DNA from: Oegoconia quadripuncta
Taxonomy: Eukaryota > Arthropoda > Insecta > Lepidoptera > Autostichidae
NCBI GenBank assembly: GCA_949316235.1
Contig: OX438758.1
Location: 11,875,731 to 11,939,730 of the forward strand
DNA length: 64,000 nt
Direction: 5' to 3'
Numbering within the stretch: the stretch's first letter is position 1; each line of letters starts with the position of its first letter. The notes below the pieces were generated by a model that was not told the DNA's origin, ran no database searches, and was given only the letters and a program-made list of their open reading frames with translations. The position numbers and the translations under genes are program-made. Positions 1 through 9,769 of this stretch are shown here, one piece after another.

Positions 1-23
1 ATGATTAACGAAGAAAAAAAAGT

Positions 24-45
24 CCAATTTCATAGGTAAAGACCC
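24..45 (-). repeat. Mariner terminal-repeat remnant
   Basis: The segment CAATTTCATAGGTAAAGACC matches the end of the mariner element at 58745-60045, whose left end reads GGTCTTTACCTATGAAATTG on the plus strand. Only about 22 bp are recognisable, so this is a degraded or cut-off copy end at the window edge. Confidence 0.45.
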
Positions 46-1108
46 AATATTTATGTTATTAATCCAAAAATAATGACATGCTTACACAAAGGTCGTGAGA
101 ACATCGTGTAGCGTCAAAACTAAGTTATCAATAAAAAAGAAATAAATAAAAATATAAGTATGTTTAACAAAATAATTGGGTTTTAATTTTTGTGATAGAT
201 AACATAAAATTGTGCCATTTTATTGTGGTAGTCAATCAATTAATATATTTTTTATTGTTTTATAACCGACAAATCGGGAACAAATCGACGTACTCAATGA
301 AAGATGAAATTTGACAGGTGTATTTCTTATGTTACTTAGAGGGGCATTATGAAGAGAATATTTGAATTTCCACGGCAAACAGGGGGTTAGATATATTTTT
401 TTTAAGTCAATGTACGAAAGTAAATACTCTAGAAAATGGTATAAGCTTTATTTTATGACTATTCGATGGCGACTATTTTATATATATATTCTTTATTGCA
501 CCAAAATATTACAATAACAGAGTACAAACAATAGGTCACGTACAAAGGTGGACTTATCTCTTTAAGAGATCTCTTCCAGCCAACCTGAGCATTGAAATAG
601 GAAACTTATAAACAAAATTCTAGATAAATAACAACTATTTCAAGAGGGTTTATCCCGCACGGATTTCATACAAACTTTTGAATCCCAATTGTTTGAAATG
701 GGTAGACCGATTCTAATGAAACTTTAGGGTACACAGATCTAAAAAGTTAGTAGAAGAAAATCTTCAAAATACCGAATTTAAAGGAATATTTTCCCGTTAT
801 TATTTTTCCGTTACTATGGAAAACTTAAAAACGCTTTAATTTAGTAGTTCTTCTCTACTAACTATATACTACCTAACTACCTAACTTCTTATATCCATAT
901 ACGTACTTTATGCTTATAAAGATCTCTCAGAATCAGTTTATTAATTTCGAAAACTCGGACTTGACAGTTTGTAAGGAAGACCGTGTGAGACAAACTATCT
1001 TAAATAAATCCTCTATAGTGATTTTCCACGTTTTACGTTGATAATAATTAGTTTTTATTTCGAGATCGAATTAATAATAAAGTCATCGAGACAAATACAT
1101 TAAAAATA
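46..1108. other. A+T-rich stretch without recognised gene
   Basis: Apart from a LINE 3'-tail fragment at about 541-585, I see only A+T-rich non-coding sequence. This is where further 3' exons of the minus-strand takeout-like gene would be expected, but no JHBP-like reading frame is visible, so they lie beyond the window, are lost, or are too short for me to detect. Confidence 0.5.
541..585 (-). repeat. LINE 3'-tail fragment (tail family L)
   Basis: On the minus strand this reads as the motif 'ggctggaagagatctctt.aaagagataag', the same tail block found complete at 22316-22425 and 61740-61896. In those copies it precedes a 'gtgcaataaag' poly-A signal and an (ATTGT)n end. Confidence 0.5.
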
Positions 1109-1113
1109 CTCAC

Positions 1114-1345
1114 TTGTAATAAACGTAGCGACGGGGCCTCATTCCAGTTATTTTCAAGTTTGTGAAACGGAACGTCACCCCGTTTTTGCGTATGATCACC
1201 TCAGGTACCACTAGAGGATCCATCGGGCGTATATCATACTCAGGTATTCCGGCACCAGTTCTTTCGAGGAATAAATTGATCGACTTTTCTACACCGGCTA
1301 TATCTGCATAAGGATGCGGAATAAGCACCGGTATTAGAAGCGAGG
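1114..1345 (-). CDS. Takeout/JHBP-family protein, internal exon
   Basis: An internal coding exon of a secreted lipid-carrier-like protein of the takeout/juvenile hormone binding protein (JHBP) family, which in insects binds small hydrophobic ligands in haemolymph or antennae. The acceptor is TTTTTTTCTAG at 1346-1356 (minus) and the donor is GTGAGT at 1108-1113. The 232-nt exon is open in one frame. Its translation contains IAGVEKSINLFLERTGAG, then IPEYDIRPMDPLVVPEV and FRFTNLKITGM, which fit the family pattern of an N-terminal helix, a 'GIPE..I.P.DPL..PE' segment and the 'NLK..G' start of the beta-rich fold. The usual N-terminal cysteine pair is not visible. It begins in phase 1 (two bases complete a codon). 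Later exons are not found at lower coordinates, so the gene is partial here. The family call rests on motif recognition alone; the ligand is unknown. Confidence 0.72.
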
Positions 1346-1448
1346 CTAGAAAAAAATATATTATAATTAATTATAATAGGAAAACTTTCAAAATTACCCG
1401 ATTTCAAAATCTGCTTCAGTTACAAGATAATGTTAAAAAGAAAAATAC

Positions 1449-1539
1449 ATTTCTCATTGATGGTGCGAATGCCGATGGAGTAAAAGGAGTAGGCGCAACC
1501 GATGAGAGCGAGCAAAACAGAAATCCTCGGGAAACCCAT
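1449..1539 (-). CDS. Takeout/JHBP-like gene, first exon (signal peptide)
   Basis: ATG at 1539 (minus) opens MGFPRISVLLALIG, a short basic start followed by a hydrophobic core typical of a secretion signal. It lies about 100 bp upstream of the JHBP-type exon. A donor GTATTT just after 1449 leaves one base of a codon, matching the phase of the acceptor at 1346. A second phase-compatible donor (GTTGCG, exon end at 1500) would join the leader directly to SLLIPVLIPHPYA and give a more classical signal peptide. Both donors are weak, so the 3' end of this exon is uncertain. The start codon is the first ATG after a TATA motif. With the next exon it forms the only protein-coding host gene I can support. 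Confidence 0.5.
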
Positions 1540-1588
1540 GGTGGGAAGAGACTTCAGCCAATTTCTGTTACATCCAACGCTGACACGG

Positions 1589-1596
1589 CTTATATA
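1589..1596 (-). promoter_or_regulatory. TATA box of takeout-like gene
   Basis: TATATAAG on the minus strand lies about 50 bp upstream of the proposed ATG at 1539. The spacing fits an insect core promoter with a short 5' leader. Confidence 0.45.
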
Positions 1597-1599
1597 CGT

Positions 1600-3250
1600 T
1601 GCCTGTGTTTGAATTTTTGTAAGCGATGTTCTCTGTTATTCAAGAGTAAATACATAAATTCATAATATCAATTGAATCAATAAGTTGTAACTATTATTGA
1701 TTTATGTGTGGTTTTAGTGGCGTTATTAAATTAAAATACCTACTGGTCAATTATAATAAAAAACAATGGAGCTCTTAAAGAAGGACACCACTTACCTATT
1801 GGAAGTATTTTTAAATGTCAAGAAGTATAAATTGAAAGCTTCTAATACCTGTCAATGTAAACATTAGACAAAAATATACACTAGTTGGAATGTGGTTCAC
1901 AATTATCTATTTTATAACAGCTAATGGTCATATAAATATGAAAAATGCGTATTTTCATGTTTACCAATGAATAACAATCATGTACGCCAGGCACACGCTG
2001 CCTGGCGTTGTCTGGCTTATGTGGACTATGCTGGCCCATTTAGGGGGCTAAATTCATCTATGCAGCGAAGCCGTTAGACTATAAGCACATTGTGTCAGAC
2101 CAAATACAAAACCCAGCCCAGAACCGATCCAACTGCAGAAGGGTGTCAGACAGGAACATGTTATCCTTCAAAAACTGTTTACCGCTACTTTTGTATTCAA
2201 GTCATAGGAGTGAAAAGTAACGGCATCAACATTATTTTGGAAAAGTAGTGATAAATATGATGTGAATACAAGACATAAGAAAAAACATGTGGATCTCATA
2301 ATTAAACCTGTAACCGAAAAAAAAATCAGTCGATTGTCCGTGGTTACAACAGTAATCAAAGCGCTACCTTCATGCGGTTCGAAACAATTCCTCCTATTAT
2401 CAGTAGTTGAAACTGTTTAGGAAAAAAAAATCAATATGACCACTAATAAATTATCGTACGCCATACGTTGATAGCCGGTAGTACTCGGCTATTTTCATAG
2501 ACAAAAAAATGTCAAAGTTAGCTTGATTAGTTATCAGTAGTGAACAGTGTTCCATTTTTTATGACGTAAGTAATTTTATTACATATTTCTGGGATTATTA
2601 TATATCACAATGATCACGACGATTAGTACTTCACGATTATGCATAATTATTACAGTTTGTAGCGATGAATTGAGTCTGAATTCAATATCGATTTTAGCAC
2701 TACTTTTTTTACTTTGTTTCGCTATATTTGTTGTGCCAGTATTATTAGATATGAAGGTTTTTATTAATAAAGGTACCGTGCGCGTAGCACAAAAGAAAGT
2801 GTGTTTGTGCAGAGCCGGACAGTTGACTTTAGGCCGCGCGGGTCGGAGGGTTGATCTAATTTTTAAGATAAATAAAGCTGCCGTGAGCTACATACCATTT
2901 TTGTCGCATACGATTTTTTATTATTATCATATGCAGTCAGGTTTTTTGCTTCTTTAGTAATTTACTTTTATTCATATAAAAACATTCACGGCAACTAGAT
3001 TCTAACAACTTTTCTATTTTATTATTAAAATACAGATAATATAAAATATTTTTTATAATGGTGTTTTGTATACCGAACGATATTCGCTCGTCCGACTGTA
3101 CATAACCGTACCTACCTTTCTCGTTCATAAACCTTACATTATTTAAACAGCCGCATAACTTCGCATTGTATTTCATACGTTTAATACTACCTACTATTGT
3201 AAATTAATTTGGTTCGCTGGATGGACTTTTCTTGAGATCATCGTACGAAG
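1600..3250. other. Unassigned A+T-rich region
   Basis: No recognisable gene or repeat family is visible. It holds a perfect short hairpin at 1984-2008. A 115-codon ATG frame at 2610-2957 has one hydrophobic stretch but resembles no family I know and is probably chance or an old repeat. Confidence 0.4.
1984..2008. repeat. Perfect 10-bp-arm hairpin
   Basis: ACGCCAGGCA, a 5-nt loop, then TGCCTGGCGT. The structure is G+C-rich inside A+T-rich sequence. Function unknown. Confidence 0.6.
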
Positions 3251-3255
3251 GAATG

Positions 3256-3310
3256 CTCATCATCATCATACCGGCCACAGGGCGTTCGTTACTGAACATA
3301 GGCCTCCCTT
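3256..3310 (-). repeat. RTE-like LINE 3'-end fragment
   Basis: 'ctcatcatcatcat...' followed by 'gaacataggcctccctt' is the reverse complement of the common lepidopteran ending '...ggaggcctatgttcag...atgatgatgatg'. Only the extreme 3' end remains. Confidence 0.4.
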
Positions 3311-3387
3311 ATAGACTTAGACAGATTTACAAAATAACAGAAATAAATACAAAAAATATCGGTACATAGAGTGCCGTGTAATTTAAA

Positions 3388-3680
3388 GAATAGTACCAAC
3401 CTGTCGTTTCCCGTGGATGTCGTAAAAGGCGACTAAGGGACTTTCCACGAAACAAACATCTATAGACTTGCACATTTTAACGGCGATGGGCACGTGTGGG
3501 TTTCTGTATATTTCTGAAGGTGAATGGGCTCACCCTCCGTCACGTGTCAACTGTGGATGTTTCAAGCATTAAAGTTTAAATGTTTGGAACACCCAAACGC
3601 TTACGTTAGGAATATCTCTGACCACCTCATTTGGGATAAAGGTCGCATTATGTATTTAGGTACCTACGTTACATAGATTT
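3388..3680 (+). repeat. Dispersed repeat E
   Basis: Shares the blocks 'cccgtggatgtcgtaaaaggcgactaagg', 'aacggcgatgggc', 'tttggaacacccaaacg' and 'gatatctctgaccacc.catttgggataaaggtcg' with copies at 29365-29625, 48703-48930, 5890-5975 and 54303-54410. Unclassified, with no coding sequence. Confidence 0.6.
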
Positions 3681-3780
3681 CTAGAGCGACAGGTTGCAAG
3701 AATGAAAAGCTCACGAATTCAAAAATAATATTATTTCTTTGTAATGTCTTGTAATATTACGGACAACTGGATTTAAATTT

Positions 3781-3832
3781 ACACACACAAACACCCCCAC
3801 ACACCCACACTCACATACATAATACTATATCA
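3781..3832 (+). repeat. Imperfect CA-rich microsatellite
   Basis: Degenerate run of cacaca, cccacac and cactcac units. Confidence 0.6.
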
Positions 3833-3904
3833 ACACATACTTATAAATTGTATTAAATTGTAATATTTACTTAAATATAACACTATTTACTATTATATGT
3901 ATAC

Positions 3905-4145
3905 ATGCACGTCGGCTTAGTGTACTCTTGACTTGGCCTTTCTTGAAGACGTCCCCGATTTTGATCCTGGTACGTTCGTCATGGTCTTCCACCACCAACA
4001 CTACCATCCATACTCGCTTCGCAAGCATAATTTTATGAGCGAATGAAGCAAAAGAGGTGTGTCAGGATCGTAGCAAGTGGAATTCTGTGGTGTCTGCCTA
4101 CCCCTTCGGCAAACAGGCGTGACTTTATGTATGTATATATGTATA
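3905..4145 (+). repeat. Retroelement 3'-end repeat with (TATG)n tail
   Basis: Contains 'gtcaggatcgtagcaagtgg' and 'gtctgcctaccccttcggcaaacaggcgtgac' and ends in 'tatgtatgtatatatgtata', the layout of a LINE or SINE 3' end with a short tandem tail. No frame is open. Confidence 0.45.
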
Positions 4146-4212
4146 CAGCAATAAGTCCCATTGTATCATTATTATAGGTTATCGCCCGCTAATAACCCTA
4201 TCCACATCAAAT

Positions 4213-4290
4213 ACTGATCTGTATACAATACAATACAATACAAATATGCACAAGAGGCGAATATGCATTTTACAAAATAACAATACCTAA
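4213..4290 (-). repeat. LINE 3'-tail fragment, (ATTGT)n end
   Basis: 'acaatacaatacaatacaaat' followed by 'gcacaagaggcgaatatgcattttacaaa' is the reverse complement of the tail at 9770-9932. Fragment only. Confidence 0.45.
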
Positions 4291-4539
4291 TAAAAGAGTA
4301 TAATACAAGCCTCCCGTGTAGTATAGAGATCATAAATAAATATCCTTGTACATAAGGACCCGCCTATTGGCATTTTCAAAGACCGTAGATTGATATGCGA
4401 CTGGTGGGATTCGTAGCGTTTGCGAAATTTATTTGGAACACATATTTTCTCCAAAATTTCTTTATTTATTTAATTTAAAGATGTAGTTATATGGAATAGG
4501 CTGCAAAAACGACCGTCAAGTATATAATAACAATATAAG

Positions 4540-4759
4540 AAATCCTTAGATATACACACAGCGCCATCTAGTTCCGCAGTAAGCAACTATAGGCTTGTCT
4601 TGTGGATACCAGATGGTTGATATACTACATAAAGACATTTTTTTGTAAATAAATACTTATTATTAATTAAAACATCCATAACTCTGGTACACATGTCCAT
4701 ATTCATCACACAAATATATGCCCCTAGCGGGATTCGACTACTACACCGAACAGGTCGTA
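4540..4759 (-). mobile_element. SINE A, internally deleted
   Basis: On the minus strand: a residual tRNA-like head ('tacgacctgttcggtgtagtag'), 'gggattcg' B-box debris, 'atggatgtttt', 'caaccatctggtatcca', 'aactagatggcgctgtgtgt' and an A+T tail. About 40 bp between the A box and the B box are missing compared with the copy at 11559-11815. Confidence 0.75.
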
Positions 4760-4892
4760 TGAATGACTCAATTAACGTTTTATTTGATTATGGTTTTGAA
4801 AAAAAAAACTAACTATGCCAATACCTTCTATTTCACTTACCTAAAGTGCTCTATTTTTCCCTTACGGTAGAAAAACTCATACGGTATACATA

Positions 4893-4965
4893 TTATAAAT
4901 GAAAACATCCATAACTTGGGTACAGTCCGTATTCATTATAAAAACATATGCCTCTAAGCATAGGA
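4893..4965 (-). repeat. SINE A central fragment
   Basis: 'ttataaatgaaaacatccataacttgggtac' and 'catatgcctctaagc' match the middle of SINE A copies; both ends are missing. Confidence 0.5.
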
Positions 4966-5149
4966 CCACTAATAGATATTAATTCGCATAAAATAAAGGC
5001 AAAATGTATTTTGTACCATATTAAACTAAAAACCCTGTAAGTGAGGCTTAAATAAAGATTATTGTATTGCTGTATTTGACTAAGGTGTTATTTTTCGGAT
5101 GTCACGAAATACCTTGTAGTTATTCCGCCTGTAATGCGTAGTAGCGTAC

Positions 5150-5440
5150 TGCATAAGCAATAGTGCACTGCCCGCTCTCGCATATAAACGCATGCAGGGG
5201 TAGGCAAAGACCACCACCCAAGCCGACCACTACCCAAGCCGACCACAACACGACAAGCTACAAATCCCTTCGCGTTTCTCCTTCACCTGATGCATCATCA
5301 GGGAGCATCGTACTATACGATTGAATGGAACATAATAATAAGTGATTGTTCCGACTCGCTCCGATTTATTCTGCACTAGCTGTTGCCCGCGACTTTATCT
5401 ATGTGATCAACTGAACATCATCAAAGTATTCTTATAAAAT
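5150..5440. other. Unassigned stretch with short tandem and repeat-D start
   Basis: A roughly 17-bp unit around 'acccaagccgaccac' is repeated twice at 5215-5248. At 5383-5405 'actagctgttgcccgcgact' resembles the beginning of repeat D. Nothing coding is seen. Confidence 0.35.
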
Positions 5441-5560
5441 CATATGAGTTTTTTGAAAGACTTTCTTACCTTTTTTAATTTAGCCTAAATGTTAATTTTG
5501 ACTTTATTTAAATGTACCTGAAAAAGAAACGTGTGGCTATTTTATTTATTTATTTTATTT

Positions 5561-5884
5561 TATGCACAACGGGTTAGTACTTGACCTCAATCACACCTGA
5601 TGTTAAGTGAAAATGAAGTCTAAGGTGGAAGCGTACTGACCAGGAAACCCCAACACATTTGGGGGACTGGCTATCTTATCTCTGACAACAGGAATACAAC
5701 AATGTTATTAACATTGTTGCTTGGCGGCAGATTTAGATAAGATGGTGGTAGCTAGCCAGGCGGACATTTAAAATGCCCTACCACCAACCAAACCGAGTAC
5801 TTAGACATGTACCCCGCTGGGGATCGAACCCGCGACCTCCGAATCGTAAACCCAACGTTGTTTACATTGTGCCACGGAGGCGGT
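5561..5884 (-). mobile_element. SINE B, near full length
   Basis: Read on the minus strand it starts at accgcctccgtggc, has a Pol III-type B box (gggttcgatcccc), the body 'ctggctagctaccaccatcttatc', 'gtgttggggtttcc', 'aacatcaggtgtgattgaggtcaag', and ends in 'gttgtgcataaaa'. It is about 320 bp and represents the most abundant SINE in the window. Confidence 0.85.
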
Positions 5885-5889
5885 AGAAA

Positions 5890-5975
5890 ACAATAGAACC
5901 ACACCATCGCTTCCCGTGGGCGTCTTAAAAGGCGACTAAGGAACTTTCCATAAAAAAATATATAGATGTTTTTTT
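5890..5975 (+). repeat. Repeat E, 5' fragment
   Basis: 'aatagaaccacaccatcgc' then 'cttcccgtgggcgtcttaaa' and 'ggcgactaaggaactttcca' match the start of repeat E. Confidence 0.55.
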
Positions 5976-6088
5976 GTAGTGGTGGAGACTTATAGATTAC
6001 GTAAATAAATTAGGTAGAATCTTCAAATTTTGAGTGATAAATAAACCAAATATCGTCTAGTGATTATATGTTTTACATTTTCGAAATA

Positions 6089-6358
6089 TACAGGGCGTCC
6101 CAAAGTTATGGGACATGAAGGGGAAGTACCTTAAATATCGTAGATAGTGAATTTTGCTCAAAGAAGACTTTATGTTATTTTTAAAAGTTAGTAATTCTGC
6201 ATTCATAGATTTTCTAAAAATTACTTGCTTCGGCTGGGAATCGAACCGACTTAAATGTGAAAAAAAAAACACCCTACTTTTATGATGCCAATCGAAAGAA
6301 TAGCTAAAAAATAATAACTCTGCCTAAGTAACATAGTATTTTAAAAGAAAGGAACAAC
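6089..6358 (+). repeat. Left TIR (270 bp)
   Basis: Inverted copy of 7943-8212. It carries the reverse complement of GGTTCGATTCCCAGCC (6232-6247), which resembles a Pol III B box, and an A10 run. A roughly 60-codon frame across each TIR is a by-product of the repeat. Confidence 0.92.
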
Positions 6359-6802
6359 ATAAAATGATTGAGTCAAATTTCAAGAAAGTTATTTATTGCC
6401 GACGACGTTCGAAAAGTAGCGATATTATCATTCCAAAGATAGCATTGATTATTCGTAAATAAGTACCCACTTCATAAAATAGGTACTAACATAGTTTTCC
6501 TTATTATAAGTGCACGTGTAGATGAAATGATAAAACTTGTATTTCAATACGTCCTCTGTAAGCTAGACAGAAGGCAAATTAAAAACAAAAATAAATAATT
6601 TATAATTTGAAAATGGAACAGTTTATGACAGCGTTTGTTTGAATGCATACTTTTTAAGATATTTTAAAAAGAAGTGATATTTTTAAATGTTGTTCTTAAA
6701 TTTGAAAATGGAACAGTATGTGCGAGCGTTTGTTTTTCGGATATTGATCTGTTTAGTCTCAATTCACTTACACAAGTGTTATTGTGTTAATTTATTGCGA
6801 AC

Positions 6803-7864
6803 ATGGCATATCAAGTAAGTTTTGATCTAATGGAAGCATATTTTTTGAACGATAAAGATATCTCTAGAAGTTTGCGGTGGTATGGCGTAAAATATCCTGA
6901 TAGACAAATACCGTCTCGTAAAGTTTTGAAAAGGCTTGTGAACAATTTGAAAACTCTGGGACGTTTCGATAAACGCCCAAGAGAACCACAGCAAGAAAAC
7001 CATACGATCAACGACGAAGAACTTGGTATTTTAATTTACTTTTCGGCTTTTCCGAAAGCATCGGTGAGAGAAGGAGAACATGAAATTGGAGTTTCAAAAA
7101 GTAAAATACACCGTGTATTAAAAAAACACGGTTTTAAGAGTTATGTTGAAGGACGATTGGTTCAAAAATTACTTCCGGGCGATACAGAAAGGAGAAAAAA
7201 TTTCTGTCTTGATATCCAGGCACGATTGCTCGAAGATCCAAATTTTTTGGATAATATTATTTGGACAGACGAATCTAACTTTAGCAATAACGGTATGTAT
7301 AACCGCAACAATAATCGTATTTGGTCTAAAGAAAATCCCCTACGAGTGACTGAAACTAATAACCAAGTGCGTTTTTCACTCAACTGTTGGTGCGGACTTT
7401 TAAAAAACCGGGTTTTCTTAATCCATTTTTACCAAGGAACCTTGAACACAGAAAAGTATTTAGGAATACTTCAAATTTTAAGGGATAAGATAAGAAACCA
7501 TTCCGCGGCGGAGCAAGAAAACTTAATTTTCCAACAAGATGGAGCTCCGGCTCATAATAGTCGGAGAGCAGCAGATTTTCTAAATGAATGTTTTCCTACA
7601 TGGATTGGTACAAATGGACCGATTAGATGGCCGGCCAGATCCCCGGACCTCACACCATTAGATTTCTTCTTTTGGGGATACGTGAAAGATATGCTATACA
7701 AAAAGCGATACGAGAACGTAGGCGAGTTGCAAACAGAATTGTGCCATATCACATCGAGTGTTCACCATAAAATGATTAGAAAATCAACAGGCAGCGGGCT
7801 CATTAAAAGATTGGCGATTTGCGTAAGACAAGAGGGATCACATTTTGAGCATTTAATTAATTAA
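6803..7864 (+). CDS. Transposase, IS630-Tc1-mariner superfamily (DD40D)
   Basis: A 353-residue protein that would bind the element's TIRs and cut and paste it at TA sites in the nucleus. Residues about 1-120 form the N-terminal helix-turn-helix region (MAYQVSFDLMEAYFLNDKDI; paired SKSKIHRVLKKHGF near 98-111). The DDE-type catalytic core follows with D156 in IIWTDESNF, D246 in FQQDGAPAH and D287 in SPDLTPLDFFFWG. That is 40 residues between the second and third acidic residues, close to the DD41D group rather than DD34D mariner or DD34E Tc1. The C-terminus ends GSHFEHLIN, as in related insect proteins that I recall as full length. ATG at 6803 is the first in frame and no stop or frameshift is seen. 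No AATAAA is evident before the right TIR. Confidence 0.93.
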   Translation: MAYQVSFDLMEAYFLNDKDISRSLRWYGVKYPDRQIPSRKVLKRLVNNLKTLGRFDKRPREPQQENHTINDEELGILIYFSAFPKASVREGEHEIGVSKSKIHRVLKKHGFKSYVEGRLVQKLLPGDTERRKNFCLDIQARLLEDPNFLDNIIWTDESNFSNNGMYNRNNNRIWSKENPLRVTETNNQVRFSLNCWCGLLKNRVFLIHFYQGTLNTEKYLGILQILRDKIRNHSAAEQENLIFQQDGAPAHNSRRAADFLNECFPTWIGTNGPIRWPARSPDLTPLDFFFWGYVKDMLYKKRYENVGELQTELCHITSSVHHKMIRKSTGSGLIKRLAICVRQEGSHFEHLIN

Positions 7865-7942
7865 TTTACAAAAAAATACCTACTTAATTGACTACGGCAG
7901 TTTCATGTATGTTTTTTATTTGATTAAAATGATTAATTTCAC

Positions 7943-8212
7943 GTTGTTCCTTTCTTTTAAAATACTATGTTACTTAGGCAGAGTTATTATTTTTTAGCTA
8001 TTCTTTCGATTGGCATCATAAAAGTAGGGTGTTTTTTTTTTCACATTTGAGTCGGTTCGATTCCCAGCCGAAGCAAATAATTTTTAGAAAATCTATGAAT
8101 GCAGAATTACTAACTTTTAAAAATAACATAAAGTCTTCTTTGAGCAAAATTCACTATCTACGATATTTAAGGTACTTCCCCTTCATGTCCCATAACTTTG
8201 GGACGCCCTGTA
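7943..8212 (+). repeat. Right TIR (270 bp)
   Basis: Inverted partner of 6089-6358, with the B-box-like GGTTCGATTCCCAGCC on the plus strand at 8054-8069 just downstream of a T10 run. It ends CCCTGTA next to the TA duplication. Confidence 0.92.
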
Positions 8213-8214
8213 TA

Positions 8215-8961
8215 TCTTATTTATTTAAAACATATCAAACATTTAAAAACACAAACATTTACAGGTAAAAAATTGCATCTAGCGCATCTCCGCGAGGCGG
8301 CATTGTGCAAAACAGGCAAGCGGCGATCCCGCGTTGAATAGCGAGACTTATTCTCTATATATATTAGTTTCGTATATATTAGTAGAATATATATTAGTTT
8401 CGAAATAAAAATAAAATAACTAAGATTTTGCGTGCGCGAGAAACGGAATGCTGTATAGGCTTATCCATGATGGAGCAGGATATCATATCGTCCCTTAGTC
8501 GTGGTTCAGACTGTACGAAGCATTCATTACCTACTCGGATTCCGATTGGCACTTAGCCGAGATTCATGATGCAGAAAAAGGGGGTTTTGTCAGGTGACTC
8601 ATTGAAGAAAACCGAACGTATCTTCGGTAAAAATTGGGAATATTTTTAAAACGTATCCAGTATTTGTTATTTTGCTAGATGATTTCAACCTGTTCAAATT
8701 AACCGGCAAGAATGTTGAGCTATCCAAATTTTTATTGTTTGTTACAAATTACGTACTTACACATAGCGAAAGTAATTAATTAGCTATTTAATAAACTGAA
8801 CAGCATAAATATTAGTGATTTATGAGCAGGTGTAAATGAACTTTAATTAATATCATGTTTTATCAGTATTCAATATTTACGTTTATTTGCACACATCAAC
8901 AGCGTGCTGGTCCAGTATGCGAACGATGTTTGCTTCCAATAATCTTAAATTTCCTATTTTT
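8215..8961. other. Unassigned A+T-rich region
   Basis: No gene is seen. 'atatattagtttcg' is repeated at about 8360-8404. The rest has no similarity to the other repeats in the window. Confidence 0.4.
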
Positions 8962-9124
8962 TTGCACAGTACCTATCAGTGATAGTATTAAAACGTCTTC
9001 TAACAAATCGGTAGCTTGTTTTAGGTACGGTGTAGGTATTTAGTCATAAAGCATATACTATTATATTAAAATAACCACAGTGATTCTATTATTACATATT
9101 TATAAGGTACTTAAGCATCTGTGT

Positions 9125-9392
9125 ATGACGACCTGTTTGGTGTAGTGGTTAGCAACTCTGACCACTATACCAAAAAGTTGCGGGTTCGAATCCCGCTAGG
9201 AGCATAGGTATGTTTGTGTGATGAATACGGACATTGTGTACCCGAGTTATGGATGTTTTCATTTATAATAAGTATTTATTTACAAAAAAAATGTATTTAT
9301 GTAGTGTATCAACCATCTGGTATCCACAACACAAGCCTATAGTTGCTTACTTTGGAACTAGATGGCGCTGTGTGTATGTCTAAGGATATTAT
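9125..9392 (+). mobile_element. SINE A, full length
   Basis: Starts 'tgacgacctgtttggtgtagtgg' (A-box-like), then 'gcgggttcgaatcccgc' (B box), 'gagttatggatgttttc', 'tcaaccatctggtatcca' and 'ggaactagatggcgctgtgtgt', ending in an (ATT)n/A+T tail. A tRNA-derived, Pol III-type retroposon. Confidence 0.85.
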
Positions 9393-9507
9393 TATTATTA
9401 TTATATTATTATTATCTGTGTATTATTTTTGTTATGTATGTAGTATCCATCTATATGTATATAGATATATAGCTATTTATGTATATAATATAATATGTAT
9501 AAATGTA

Positions 9508-9695
9508 TTTTTTTTATATATGAGAGGGCGGCAAACGAGCATACGGGTCACCTGATGGAAAGCAATCACCGCCGCCCATGGACACCCGCAACACCAAAAG
9601 GGTCACAGATGCGTTGCCGGCCTTTGAGGAAGGTGTAGGCTCGTTTCTTGAAGGTTCCAATGTCGTACTCGTTCGGGAATACTGCTGTCAGTTTG
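9508..9695 (-). pseudogene. LINE family T, 3' end with RT C-terminus
   Basis: The minus strand encodes [20 protein letters not shown] and [18 protein letters not shown], the very C-terminus of a non-LTR reverse-transcriptase polyprotein, followed by a short 3' UTR (gatggaaagcaatcaccgcc region) and a 'tatatgagaggg' end. It is 5'-truncated, as most LINE copies are. Other copies are at 26080-26440 and 53491-53755. Confidence 0.7.
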
Positions 9696-9769
9696 AACTT
9701 TTGTTTATTAAATAAGTAATTAATTATGTAGCTATTTAATATCTGCATCCGTATTTTGCACAACCTACC

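Larger units (their letters stand above)
6089..8212 (+). mobile_element. Complete Tc1/mariner-superfamily transposon, long TIRs
   Basis: 2124 bp bounded by TA on both sides (6087-6088 and 8213-8214), beginning TACAGGGCGTCCC and ending GGGACGCCCTGTA. TIRs are about 270 bp (6089-6358 and 7943-8212) and differ by only a few bases. One uninterrupted transposase gene lies between them. A deletion derivative with almost the same ends sits at 60734-61553. Intact ORF, clean duplication and matching TIRs point to a young insertion; activity is an inference. Confidence 0.92.

Noticed and set aside
2610..2957. 115-codon ATG frame with a hydrophobic segment
   Set aside because: No recognised family, and the surrounding sequence looks like degenerate repeat DNA.
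6057..6272. Repeated 60-120-codon frames beginning MFFFSHLSRF in the transposon ends (also at 8029, 60693, 61370)
   Set aside because: They lie entirely in the TIRs and recur only because the TIR is repeated; no protein family resemblance and variable C-termini set by the flanking DNA.
9125..9210. tRNA-like heads of SINEs (also at 11.8, 13.9, 18.6, 23.4, 38.8, 52.8 kb) as real tRNA genes
   Set aside because: They have A and B boxes but no full cloverleaf or acceptor-stem pairing, and each continues into a SINE body.
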